Position numbers and translations under genes: made by a program | In this document: positions 52,355-60,969 of the stretch, piece by piece | Layout of the letters: every line of letters starts with the position of its first letter | Numbering within the stretch: position 1 is the stretch's first letter | Notes under the pieces: model-generated | Database searches by the model: none | What the model was told of the DNA's origin: nothing | The model's input: only the letters and a program-made list of their open reading frames with translations | NCBI GenBank assembly: GCA_023423695.1 | Contig: JAFAFA010000013.1 | Span: 124,001 to 188,000 of the forward strand | Reading direction: 5' to 3' | DNA: 64,000 bases | Source of the DNA: Pseudomonadota bacterium | GTDB lineage: Bacteria > Pseudomonadota > Alphaproteobacteria > Azospirillales > Azospirillaceae

Positions 52355-52419
52355 CCTCATTCCCCCATCAGCGTCGCCGAGCGGTCACCGCGCCACGCGG
52401 CAGCCATCACTTGCCGTCG

Positions 52420-52902
52420 TCACTTGTAGATGCCGACATAGGCGACCAGGTCCTGGCCGGGCACGCGCTTCACGTAGGTGACCTTCGGCTCGATCCTGTT
52501 GCTGGCGGGGTTCAGCCAGCGGTACTCGACCCAGCCCTCGCCCTTCTCCTTGGCGACGGCCAGCACGTCCTGGACGATGAAGCGGCCATCGGGGTCCTTG
52601 ACGTTGATGACGCTCTGCCCGACGCCGGCCGGACGCGGCGGATAGACCTTCCACACCCCGGCGAAGTCGATGACGTTGACGTAGATCTCGCCGAACTTGA
52701 ACGGACCGTCGGCGTTGAAGGCCTTGGTGGCCTCCTCCAGGCCCTGGGCGGCGATCAGGTCCGCCGCCTTCAGGGTTATGGACTTCGCATCCTCCTGCGT
52801 CGGCTGGGCCGCCTGTGCGGCGGCAGGCGTGGACAGCGGGGCGGAAACCGCGGTTCCGGCGACGATCAGGCCGGCCACCAGCAAACGAAACCACAGGCGC
52901 AT
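52420..52902 (-). CDS. secreted single-Cache domain protein
   Basis: About 160 residues: a signal peptide (WFRLLVAGLIVAGTAVSAPL) with the cleavage region near AAAQAAQ, then a Cache-like ligand-binding fold with AADLIAAQGLEEATKAFN, GPFKFGEIYVNVIDFAGVWK and GEGWVEYRWLNPASNRIEPK, ending VPGQDLVAYVGIYK. This is the single-Cache-2 pattern normally found outside chemoreceptors. Here it is a free periplasmic protein directly upstream of a chemoreceptor gene (66 bases), so it may present a ligand to that receptor. Alternative start: 52908. Confidence 0.85.
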   Translation of the reverse strand: MRLWFRLLVAGLIVAGTAVSAPLSTPAAAQAAQPTQEDAKSITLKAADLIAAQGLEEATKAFNADGPFKFGEIYVNVIDFAGVWKVYPPRPAGVGQSVINVKDPDGRFIVQDVLAVAKEKGEGWVEYRWLNPASNRIEPKVTYVKRVPGQDLVAYVGIYK

Positions 52903-53535
52903 GTGCATTTTCCCCAAGGACTTGAGGCCTGCCGACGGACGCCGGACAGCCAGTCGATTGTTGTCAGGCCGTCGTCGCATTCGCGCGCAGCCATTTTGTG
53001 GTTAAGCTACTAGCAGAAGGTTTCATGCATTTGTCCGCTCCATTTCGTCGCGGTCATGCCGCGTTGCAGCATGGCAATAATATGGAAAATCACTCATGGA
53101 TACATCTTTGAGGAGTATTTTATTGATTCATGAATGCCTTAACCGGGCGAAGCGGCGATCGGCTCCGGAGTCGGCCGGCCGTCGCCGGCCGATGCGGCCT
53201 ATCGACGCATCGAACGCCTCCCGCCCTGAGGTACCCGATCCGGCGCGAAGAGCGGCCGCGTGACGGTTTGCCGCCCCTTTTTTCCATCGACAGCCGCGCC
53301 GTTCGGGTGGAGCATCGAAAGTCCGATGCGGGCGCTCCGCCGGCCCCGGACCCGATGCGCCATCGCCGCACCTGTCCGCCGCCGCCCGTCGCCCCATCCG
53401 GATGTGCCTGTCTAGAGTCACACGCGAACGGGCCGCCACGGCGGCCGGCACCAGCGCCCCATCCCCGGCGCGGCCCGGCAGCCCGGCCCCTCCTAGAACG
53501 GCCGGAATGGCCCGAAGCTTCCACGGGAGGTGTGA
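52903..53535. other. long upstream region of the EF-G-like gene
   Basis: About 630 bases. The part near 52980-53130 is AT-richer (for example runs around ATAATATGGAAAATCACTC and TATTTTATTGATTCATG), as expected for promoters of the Cache gene (leftward) and of something rightward. The remainder to 53535 is GC-rich and shows no convincing gene on either strand. No terminator or known RNA was recognised. Confidence 0.4.
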
Positions 53536-55575
53536 ATGCCGCATACGCAAATCCGGACGGCGCGCTGCGCGGCGCTGGTCGGCCCCTATCTCGCCGGCAA
53601 GACGACGCTGCTGGAAAGCCTGCTGTTCGCGGCGGGGGCCATCACCCGCAAGGGCAGCGTGCGCGACGGCAATGCCGTGGGCGACACGTCGCCGGAGGCC
53701 AAGGCCCGGTCGATGAGCACCGAGCTGAACGTCGCCTCCTTCGACTATCTGGGAGAACGCTGGTCGGTCCTCGACTGCCCCGGCTCGGTGGAACTGGCGG
53801 GCGAGGCGCAGGCGGCGCTGATGGCCGCCGACATCGCCATCGTGGTGGCGGAGGCCGCTCCGGAAAAGGCGGTCCTGCTGGCCCCGCTGTTCAAGGTGCT
53901 GGACGACCACCGCATTCCGCATCTGCTGTTCATCAACAAGATCGACACGCTGGGCGACCTGCGGGTGCGCGACGTCGTTGCGGCCTATCAGGAGGTCTCG
54001 GCCCGCAAGCTGGTCCTGCGCGAGGTGCCGCTGCGCGAGAACGGCCAGATCACCGGGCTGGTCGATCTGGTCAGCGAACGCGCCTGGCGCTTCAACCCGC
54101 ACAAGCCGTCCGATCTGGTGGCCCTGCCCGACAGCGTCCGCGACTGGGAAGCGGAGGCGCGGCAGGCGATGCTGGAATCGGCCGCCGACTTCGACGACGC
54201 CCTGCTGGAAAAACTGCTGGAGGACATGGCCCCCGACAGCGCCCAGCTTTACGAGACTCTGGCACATGAGCTGGCCGACGACCTCATCGTCCCGGTCTTC
54301 TTCGGATCGGCTGAAAACGACAACGGCATCCGCCGCCTGCTGAAGGCCCTGCGCCATGATGGGCCGGAGGTCGGCGTCACCGCCGCCCGCCTCGATGTCC
54401 CGGCGGATACGGCGGTGGCGGCGCAGGTGGTCAGGACCATGGTGGGCTCCCATGCCGGGAAGCTGAGCCTCGCCCGCATCTGGCGCGGCACCGTCACCGA
54501 CGGCATGACGCTGGGCGGGGAGCGGGTGTCCGGCATCTTCCAGTTGTTCGGCCGCGACCAGACCAAGGTGCCGCAGGCGGCGGCGGGCGATCTCGTGGCG
54601 CTCGGCCGGCTGGAGAAGGCGGCGACCGGCGACCGCCTGACCGAGAAGTCCAATCTCGGCTCGCCCGCCGACTGGCCGGCCGCCGCCCCGCCGGTGCACG
54701 GGCTGGCCCTGCGCGCCGAGAACCGCAACGACGAGGTGAAGCTGTCCGCCGCCCTGCAGAAGCTGCGGGAGGAGGACCCGTCGCTGACGCTCGACCAGTC
54801 GCCCGAAACCGGAGAGCTGGTGCTGTGGGGCCAGGGCGACGTGCATCTGAAGCTGGCGATGGACCGGCTGCGCAGCCGCTTCAACGTCGCGGTGAAGGGC
54901 CAGCCGCCGCAGGTTCCCTACAAGGAGACGATCCGCAAGAGCACAAGCCACCACGCCCGCTTCAAGCGCCAGACCGGCGGCCACGGCCAGTTCGCCGACA
55001 TCCATGTGGAGATCCGGCCGCTGCCGCGCGGATCGGGCATCCAGTTCGAGGACGCGGTTGTCGGCGGCGCGGTGCCGCGCCAGTACATCCCGGCGGTGGA
55101 GGCCGGCGTGCGCGAGGCGTCGGTGCGCGGCCCCCTTGGCTTCCCGGTGGTGGACTTCGCCGTGCGGCTGACCGGCGGGCAGTTCCACGCCGTCGACAGT
55201 TCCGACATGGCCTTCAAGACGGTGGCGCGGCAGGCGATGGCCGAAGCCCTGCCGGCCTGCGAACCGGTGCTGCTGGAGCCGATCCTGACCGTCACCATCG
55301 CGGTGCCCAGCGCCTTCACGCCCAAGGTGCAGCGTCTGGTCAGCGGCCGGCGCGGCCAGTTGCTGGGCTTCGACACGAGGCCGGGCTGGCCCGGCTGGGA
55401 CGAGGTGAAGGCGTGCATGCCGCAGGCCGACATGCAGGACCTGATCGTGGAACTGCGGTCTCTGACCTTCGGCGTCGGCAGCTACAGCGCCGAGTTCGAC
55501 CGCCTGCAGGAGGTGGTGGGGAAGGCCGCCGACCGCGCGGTGGAAATCCGCAAGGACATGCTGGCGGCGCTGTAG
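53536..55575 (+). CDS. elongation factor G-like GTPase (FusA2-type)
   Basis: A 679-residue translational-type GTPase with all five EF-G domains in order. The P-loop is GPYLAGKT (16-23) and NKID (134-137) gives guanine specificity. The G3 motif is DCPGS (80-84), with Ser84 where EF-G and EF-Tu have the catalytic His of DxPGH. The effector (switch I) region also lacks the usual RGITI block. Domains III-V (QTGGHGQFADIHVEI in outline, the conserved domain-IV loop) are intact. It is a paralogue of FusA, probably with a role other than normal translocation. A strong terminator follows. Confidence 0.88.
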   Translation: MPHTQIRTARCAALVGPYLAGKTTLLESLLFAAGAITRKGSVRDGNAVGDTSPEAKARSMSTELNVASFDYLGERWSVLDCPGSVELAGEAQAALMAADIAIVVAEAAPEKAVLLAPLFKVLDDHRIPHLLFINKIDTLGDLRVRDVVAAYQEVSARKLVLREVPLRENGQITGLVDLVSERAWRFNPHKPSDLVALPDSVRDWEAEARQAMLESAADFDDALLEKLLEDMAPDSAQLYETLAHELADDLIVPVFFGSAENDNGIRRLLKALRHDGPEVGVTAARLDVPADTAVAAQVVRTMVGSHAGKLSLARIWRGTVTDGMTLGGERVSGIFQLFGRDQTKVPQAAAGDLVALGRLEKAATGDRLTEKSNLGSPADWPAAAPPVHGLALRAENRNDEVKLSAALQKLREEDPSLTLDQSPETGELVLWGQGDVHLKLAMDRLRSRFNVAVKGQPPQVPYKETIRKSTSHHARFKRQTGGHGQFADIHVEIRPLPRGSGIQFEDAVVGGAVPRQYIPAVEAGVREASVRGPLGFPVVDFAVRLTGGQFHAVDSSDMAFKTVARQAMAEALPACEPVLLEPILTVTIAVPSAFTPKVQRLVSGRRGQLLGFDTRPGWPGWDEVKACMPQADMQDLIVELRSLTFGVGSYSAEFDRLQEVVGKAADRAVEIRKDMLAAL

Positions 55576-55631
55576 GCCGGTGGACGGAGGGCGAGGGGGA
55601 AAGAACTGCACCGTCCAAACGCTCAAACGAA

Positions 55632-55662
55632 AAGGGCCGGCACCCTTGCGGCGCCGGCCCTT
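55632..55662. terminator. bidirectional terminator
   Basis: Arms AAGGGCCGGC and GCCGGCCCTT around an 11-base loop, followed by CCCTT on the right and by TTCGTTT on the left strand. It lies between the convergent stops of the EF-G-like gene and the aminotransferase gene. Confidence 0.75.
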
Positions 55663-55690
55663 CCCTTACTCAGTCACCGCAATCGCGCGG

Positions 55691-56893
55691 TCAGCGCAGG
55701 TTGCCGCAGGCGCGCTGGATGCGCTTGCACGCCTCTTCCAGCGCTTCCGTCGAGGTCGCGTAGGAGATGCGGAAGTGCGGGGCGAGGCCGAAGGCAGACC
55801 CCTGGACGACGGCGACGCCTTCCGACTCCAGCAGGTAGGTGACGAAATCCTCGTCGGTCTCAATCACCTTGCCGTCCGGGGTGGTCTTGCCGATGGTGCC
55901 GGCGCAGGACGGATAGACGTAGAATGCGCCTTCCGGCTTCGGGCAGCTGATGCCCGTGGCCTGGTTCAGCATGGACACCACCAGATCACGGCGCTGGCGG
56001 AAGGCCTCGCCACGCTCCTTGATGAAGTCCTGCGGACCGTTCAGCGCCTCGACGGCGGCGGCCTGGGCGATGGAGGTCGGGTTGGAGGTCGACTGGCTCT
56101 GGATGACGCCGATGGCCTTGATGAGGTCCTTCGGGCCGCCGGCATAGCCGATGCGCCAGCCGGTCATCGCGTAGGACTTCGACACGCCGTTGACGGTCAG
56201 GGTGCGGTCGTACAGCGACGGCTCGACCTGGGCCGGGGTGACGAATTCCAGGCCGTCGTACAGCAGGTGTTCGTACATGTCGTCGGTCATCACCCAGACA
56301 TGCGGGTGCTTGACCAGCACGTCGGTCAGCGCCTTCATCTCGGCGCGGGTGTAGGCGGCGCCTGACGGGTTCGACGGCGAGTTCAGGATCAGCCACTTGG
56401 TCTTCGGCGTGATCGCCTTCTCCAGGTCGGCGGGCTGCAGCTTGAAGCCCTGCTCGGCCGGGCAGGAGACGAAGACCGGCGTGCCTTCCGCCAGTTCCAC
56501 CATGTCCGGATAGCTGACCCAGTAGGGGGCCGGGATGATGACCTCGTCGCCCTGGTTCAGCGTCGCCATCAGGGCGTTGTACAGCACCTGCTTGCCGCCG
56601 ACGCCGACGGTGATCTGCTCGGGCGTGTACTTCAGGCCGTTCTCGCGCTCGAACTTGGCGCAGATCGCCTTCTTCAGGGCCGGCGTGCCGTCCACTGCGG
56701 TGTACTTGGTGTCACCGGCCTCGATCGCCTTGATGGCGGCGGCCTTGATGTTGTCGGGGGTATCGAAATCCGGCTCGCCGGCACCCAGGCCGATCACGTC
56801 GCGACCGGCCGCTTTCAGCTCGCGGGCTTTGTTGGTCACGGCGATGGTCGGCGACGGCTTGATGCGGGACAGGCGGGACGCGATGATCGACAT
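55691..56893 (-). CDS. aspartate aminotransferase
   Basis: A 400-residue PLP-dependent class I aminotransferase: GAGEPDFDTPDNIKAAA opening, the NSPSNPSGAAYTRAEM loop (substrate carboxylate binding), and the Schiff-base lysine Lys239 in GVSKSYAMTGWRIGYAGG. It transfers the amino group of aspartate (or a related amino acid) to 2-oxoglutarate. The pattern is that of AspC/AatA-type enzymes of alphaproteobacteria, some of which also accept prephenate. It has its own long upstream interval and no operon partners. Confidence 0.93.
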   Translation of the reverse strand: MSIIASRLSRIKPSPTIAVTNKARELKAAGRDVIGLGAGEPDFDTPDNIKAAAIKAIEAGDTKYTAVDGTPALKKAICAKFERENGLKYTPEQITVGVGGKQVLYNALMATLNQGDEVIIPAPYWVSYPDMVELAEGTPVFVSCPAEQGFKLQPADLEKAITPKTKWLILNSPSNPSGAAYTRAEMKALTDVLVKHPHVWVMTDDMYEHLLYDGLEFVTPAQVEPSLYDRTLTVNGVSKSYAMTGWRIGYAGGPKDLIKAIGVIQSQSTSNPTSIAQAAAVEALNGPQDFIKERGEAFRQRRDLVVSMLNQATGISCPKPEGAFYVYPSCAGTIGKTTPDGKVIETDEDFVTYLLESEGVAVVQGSAFGLAPHFRISYATSTEALEEACKRIQRACGNLR

Positions 56894-57298
56894 GGCGATG
56901 GGCCCCCTCAGGGCTATGGAGACGGTGTGGCGGAGACGTCGTTGAGACGCCTGCCCCTCCGGGTGGAAGGCGCGAGGCCGGACCTTACTTCCGCTCTATC
57001 CCGGTTGCAAGGCCGGTCGGGCAGTGAAAACCGCGCGCTTCGGCGGTTTTTCCGCCCTGTGGCCGCACCGTACCGGCGCAACGGCAGCGCAAGGCGGCGC
57101 GCCGATCCGCGGGTATTCCCGGCACCCTTTGGATGGAAGCCGCGGCATCGCCAAATCCCGCATCCGCCATGCGCAGCATTATTCCTTACAGCACAAATGA
57201 ATGCCGTGACGGCGCAACTCCGTCATGCCCGCTTCACTTGACAGCTTCGGCTTGGCGGTGTGTAAGGTCTGGCGTGGGGGACTGAATCCAAGGAAGGG
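56894..57298. other. interval between divergent aat and cytochrome c' genes
   Basis: About 405 bases serving as promoter region for the leftward aminotransferase and rightward cytochrome genes. At 57027-57051 a hairpin AAAACCGC / GCGGTTTT with a T-rich end looks like an intrinsic terminator, which is unexpected between divergent genes and may mark a small transcript. No reading frame here has a credible ribosome-binding site. Confidence 0.4.
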
Positions 57299-57736
57299 AT
57301 GAGAATCGTGTTTTCCCGTATCGTGCTTGCGGCGTCCGCCGCGCTGATGCTGACCGGCGGCGCCGCTTTCGCCCAGGACGTGATCCAGACCCGAAAGGCA
57401 GGGTTCGAGGACTACAAGAAGGCGATGGGCGAGATCAAGGACGCGGTCGGCAAGGGCGATCTGGCCGCCGTCGGCCCGGTGGCCGACCGCATCGACGCCT
57501 TCGCCGCCAAGATCCCCAGCCTGTTCCCGCCGGGTTCCGACAAGGGCCGGACGGCGGCCAAGGAAGTCATCTGGGCGAATTTCCCGGACTTCACCGCCAA
57601 GGCGCAGGATCTGCAGACCGCCGCCAAGGCGCTGAAGGTCGCCGCCGCTTCGGGCGACAAGGCCGCGACGGGCAAGTCGTTCGGCGCCATGGCCGATACC
57701 TGCAAGGCCTGCCACCAGCGCTACCGCTCCGAATAA
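57299..57736 (+). CDS. cytochrome c' (class II)
   Basis: A 145-residue periplasmic haem protein. An N-terminal signal peptide (to ~AFAQ) precedes a four-helix bundle, and the haem attachment motif CKACH is at residues 135-139 near the C-terminus, as in all cytochromes c'. It binds NO and CO at the five-coordinate haem and is thought to protect cells from nitric oxide or to scavenge it. AGGAAGGG precedes the start at 57299. A di-haem peroxidase gene follows, convergent across a bidirectional terminator. Confidence 0.9.
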   Translation: MRIVFSRIVLAASAALMLTGGAAFAQDVIQTRKAGFEDYKKAMGEIKDAVGKGDLAAVGPVADRIDAFAAKIPSLFPPGSDKGRTAAKEVIWANFPDFTAKAQDLQTAAKALKVAAASGDKAATGKSFGAMADTCKACHQRYRSE

Positions 57737-57750
57737 GCGGCAGGCGCTAC

Positions 57751-57792
57751 GGAAAAGGCCCTTCCCCGCCGATGTGGGGAAGGGCCTTTTTC
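57751..57792. terminator. bidirectional terminator
   Basis: Arms GGAAAAGGCCCTTCCCC and GGGGAAGGGCCTTTTT (one end mismatch) around an 8-base loop, with T-rich ends on both strands. It lies between the convergent stops of the cytochrome c' and peroxidase genes. Confidence 0.85.
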
Positions 57793-57816
57793 CTTATCGG
57801 AACCCTGCCGGATTCC

Positions 57817-58920
57817 TTACTTGAACACGGGCTGCGGCGTGGCCGGCGTGCTCGCCGGCAGCAGCGGGTATTCGACGCGCGGCTGCTGGCCGGTCAGTGT
57901 CGTCAGGAAGGCGGTGATCTTGTCGATCTCCTGATCGGACAGGGTGGCGCCGAGCTGGCTCGACCCCATCACCGCCACCGCCTGCCGCAGATCCCACACC
58001 TTGCCGGAATGGAAATAGGGGGCGGTCAGGGTGACGTTGCGCAAGGTGGGCGCACGGAAGACATATTCGTCGTCGGCGGTCTTGGTGACGGCGAAGCGGC
58101 CCTTGTCGCCCGGCGGCAGGATCTCCGCCCCCGGACGGGTCACGACGCCGAAGGGGAAGTAATCGTGGCCACCGACATTGACGCCGTTGTGGCAGCCGGC
58201 GCAGCCCTTGTCGATGAACAGCTCCAGCCCGGCCTTCTGCGTATCGGTCAGCGCGTCCGCCTTGCCCTCCAGATACTGGTCGAACGGAGCGGCAGGGGTG
58301 GTCAAGGTCGCTTCGAACGCCTCGATCGCCATGGCGACATTGTCGAAGCTGACCGGGTTCTTCTCGTTCGGGAAGGCGTCGGCGAACTTGGTCTTGTAAG
58401 CAGGGATGCTGTTCAGCACGGCCATCACGCGGTCGGGCGTGCTGTTCATCTCCACGCCGGCCTGGATCGGACCCTTGGCCTGGGCCTTCAGGTCTTCCGC
58501 CCGGCCGTCCCAGAACTGGGCGACGTTCAGCACGGCGTTCAGTACGGTCGGCGCGTTGCGCGGCCCCTTCTGCCAGCCATGGCCGACCGAGGTCTCCAGC
58601 CCGTCGACGCCCCCGAGCCCCAGATTGTGGCAGCTGTTGCACGAGAAGATGCCGCTGGCCGACAGGCGCGGATCGAAGAACAGCATCTTGCCGAGTTCGA
58701 TCTTCTCGCGGGTGACCGCATTGTTGCGGATCGCCGGCAGGGTGGCGGGCAGCGGCTTGAACAGTTCGCGCGCACGGCCCATCAGTGCATCGCCCGCTGC
58801 TGGCGGATCGGCGGCCGGTGCCGTACCGGCGGTCGCGGCAAGAATGCCCAGGGCGGCGGCGGTCGCGACCAGCAGGCCTTTCAGCGCTACGGTCGGGCGA
58901 TGTCCGGATGGTGCGTGCAT
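57817..58920 (-). CDS. di-haem cytochrome c peroxidase
   Basis: A 367-residue periplasmic enzyme. After a signal peptide (~11-37) it carries two haem-attachment sites, CNSCH (94-98) and CAGCH (240-244), in the CCP/MauG family arrangement. It reduces hydrogen peroxide using electrons from c-type cytochromes; the second haem is the high-potential electron-entry site in classical CCP. GGAGG precedes the start at 58920 at a rather long spacing; an in-frame start at 58971 has no signal. A b-type cytochrome gene lies upstream on the same strand, and cytochrome c' is convergent, so the locus looks like a periplasmic redox group. Confidence 0.92.
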   Translation of the reverse strand: MHAPSGHRPTVALKGLLVATAAALGILAATAGTAPAADPPAAGDALMGRARELFKPLPATLPAIRNNAVTREKIELGKMLFFDPRLSASGIFSCNSCHNLGLGGVDGLETSVGHGWQKGPRNAPTVLNAVLNVAQFWDGRAEDLKAQAKGPIQAGVEMNSTPDRVMAVLNSIPAYKTKFADAFPNEKNPVSFDNVAMAIEAFEATLTTPAAPFDQYLEGKADALTDTQKAGLELFIDKGCAGCHNGVNVGGHDYFPFGVVTRPGAEILPPGDKGRFAVTKTADDEYVFRAPTLRNVTLTAPYFHSGKVWDLRQAVAVMGSSQLGATLSDQEIDKITAFLTTLTGQQPRVEYPLLPASTPATPQPVFK

Positions 58921-59156
58921 GGCTGGCTGTCCTCCGGCACGGCCGACATCCTCCACAACCTTCGGCTTCAATCAGGCAAAGGTCGATAGATCCCGGAAGT
59001 CGGGCCGGCGTCATTGGTTTGTTGAAGTGTGGCGGTTCGTTGAGGTTTGGCTCGGATCAATCTGGAGTCATTCTAGACAAGCAGACGTCCGACCATAGAC
59101 GACGAGTTGTCGCACACAACCAATGACATATGTCCGCAACCGGGGAAGACGCCGGA

Positions 59157-59855
59157 TCAGCCGGCTGTCCGCAGCACCAGGAAGACCAGCCCGGCCGACG
59201 CGGCCAGGATCGCCAGCGCCAGCGCCGCAGGAGCCCGCCGCGGTTCCGACGTCGCGACAGGGCCGGGCAGGCTCTTGCGGCCGGTCACCATCGGCCGGAT
59301 CAAATTGTCCTTCTTGACCAGCAGGTAGAAGAACACGGCCACCACATGCAGCCCGATCAGCACGAAGATGCCGTTGGCCAGCAGGCGGTGGACCGAACTC
59401 AGCGCCGCCACCGTGGCGCCGGAGGCCATTGGCACCAGCGGCCCGTCGACCAGGATGTCGTCGCTGGTGAACAGGCCGCTCGTCGCCTGGACCAGCAGGA
59501 TCAGCAGCAGCGCCACCACCATCAGTGCACCCAGCGGGTTGTGGCCCAGGGTGAAGGCGGCTTCCCCACCCGCCCGCGACCGCTTCAGATAGTCCAGGAT
59601 GGCGCCCGGCCCCTTCACGAAATCGGCAAAGCGCGCCGTCTGGCTGCCCACCACGCCCCAGCCCAGCCGGAACAGCACCAATATCAGAACTGTTTCCCCC
59701 GCCAACATATGAATGGCAAGCATACCAAGCTCGGCCGACAGAATCGCGACAGCCACCGCGGCGACCAGCGCCCAATGAAACAGCCGGGTCGGCAGGTCCC
59801 AGACCCGAACCTCACGCCGATGTTTCTCCCGAGTCGCGGTATGACCACTTGCCAT
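59157..59855 (-). CDS. cytochrome b561-type membrane protein
   Basis: A 232-residue membrane protein of the cytochrome b/b561 type with several hydrophobic helices. Candidate haem ligands are histidines in VWDLPTRLFHWALVAAVAVA, LAIHMLAGETVLILVLFRLG, LSSVHRLLANGIFVLIGLHV and nearby. It can pass electrons between quinol and periplasmic cytochromes. The start at 59855 has GAGG at suitable spacing; the frame continues upstream without family similarity. It is upstream of the di-haem peroxidase gene on the same strand, separated by about 236 bases. Confidence 0.82.
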   Translation of the reverse strand: MASGHTATREKHRREVRVWDLPTRLFHWALVAAVAVAILSAELGMLAIHMLAGETVLILVLFRLGWGVVGSQTARFADFVKGPGAILDYLKRSRAGGEAAFTLGHNPLGALMVVALLLILLVQATSGLFTSDDILVDGPLVPMASGATVAALSSVHRLLANGIFVLIGLHVVAVFFYLLVKKDNLIRPMVTGRKSLPGPVATSEPRRAPAALALAILAASAGLVFLVLRTAG

Positions 59856-60096
59856 CGCTCGATCCTCGCAGTGTTCAGCCGTATTTCCGGCGCTTGTCAT
59901 CTGCGGCAAAGGGACGGATTCTTTGTCCTGATCCTGAAAACGCCGCAGTTCCGTGGTGGCATCGGTCGGATGGCCTGTCAACAGGCTTGAAGCACCGTAC
60001 GGCCGGCGGATATGAGAATGCGACGCATCAGCCGGCCTGCCGGCACAAGGACAGCCATAAATCCCCCTCACCCCCGGTTACAAGGACTCCAAGGCC

Positions 60097-60333
60097 ATGC
60101 CCGACAAACAGCTCCTCCATCTCGTGTTCGGCGGCGAACTCGTGCGGCCGGACACGGACCAGTTCGTCGATCCGTCGAAGCTGCACATCGTCGGCATCTT
60201 CCCGAACTACGAGGAGGCCTACAAGGCGTGGCGCGGCGCCACCGGCCAGACCATCGACGACGCCCACACCCGCTACTACATCGTCCATCTGCACCGCTTC
60301 CTCGATCCGGCGGCGGACGATCACAAGCACTGA
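60097..60333 (+). CDS. DUF4170 family protein
   Basis: A 78-residue cytoplasmic protein: LLHLVFGGELVRPDTDQFVD, then VGIFPNYEEAYKAWRGATGQ and TIDDAHTRYYIVHLHRFLDP, the conserved pattern of DUF4170 (a small alphaproteobacterial family of unknown function, V-F-G-G and Y-x-I-V-H-L-H-R). The start has AAGG upstream. It is followed 75 bases later by a metallophosphoesterase gene on the same strand. Confidence 0.85.
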   Translation: MPDKQLLHLVFGGELVRPDTDQFVDPSKLHIVGIFPNYEEAYKAWRGATGQTIDDAHTRYYIVHLHRFLDPAADDHKH

Positions 60334-60408
60334 GGCCGTTGAGCCGGCGCGCGGCAGGCGGGACCCCGTTGCGGGAACCGCCGCTGCCGCGCCGGCGTTG
60401 ACCGGTCG

Positions 60409-60942
60409 ATGACCGTCTATTTCACCTCCGACACCCATTTCGGCCATGGCGGCGCCCGCGGGCGCTTCCGCCGCCCCTTCGACTCCACGGCCGAGATGGA
60501 CGCGGCGATGGAGGCGAACTGGAACGCCACCGTCGGCCCCAGCGACGAGGTCTGGCACCTCGGCGACTTCGCCCTGCACATGAGGCCGGACGCCATGGCG
60601 GAGCTGCTCGGCCGGCTGAACGGCACCAAGCATCTGGTGGCCGGCAACAACGACGGCCCGGCCACGCTTGCACTGCCGGGCTGGGCCAGCGTGCAGCATT
60701 ACGCCGAACTGGCGCTGGACGGCGTCGATCTGGTGATGTGCCATTACGCTTTCCGCACATGGAACGGCATGCACCGCAAGGCGCTGAACCTGCACGGCCA
60801 CAGCCACGGCCAGCTGAAGCCGCAGCCACGGCAGATCGATGTCGGCGTCGATGTCTGGAATTTCCGCCCGGTGACCCTCGCCGAACTGACCGTCCCGCGG
60901 CAGCGGCGGAAGAAGGCGCCCGAAGGCGAAGCGCCGCCCTGA
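60409..60942 (+). CDS. calcineurin-like metallophosphoesterase
   Basis: A 177-residue phosphoesterase with a complete metal site: SDTHFGHGG (Asp8, His10), WHLGDFAL (Asp), VAGNNDG (Asn, Asp), VMCHYAF (His) and LHGHSHG (two His). It uses two metals to cleave phosphodiesters or phosphomonoesters; small family members are often cytoplasmic and of unknown substrate. This intact site contrasts with the PPP-like protein at 12487, which has lost its ligands. No Shine-Dalgarno is obvious. It is convergent with the GGDEF/EAL gene, whose stop lies 27 bases away. Confidence 0.9.
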   Translation: MTVYFTSDTHFGHGGARGRFRRPFDSTAEMDAAMEANWNATVGPSDEVWHLGDFALHMRPDAMAELLGRLNGTKHLVAGNNDGPATLALPGWASVQHYAELALDGVDLVMCHYAFRTWNGMHRKALNLHGHSHGQLKPQPRQIDVGVDVWNFRPVTLAELTVPRQRRKKAPEGEAPP

Positions 60943-60969
60943 CTGCGCCGCACTGACTTCTCTGCCCTA

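Noticed and set aside
53128..55626. Long minus-strand frame opposite the EF-G-like gene
   Set aside because: The plus strand carries all GTPase motifs; the minus frame is rich in His, Arg and Gly with no domain and no ribosome-binding site.
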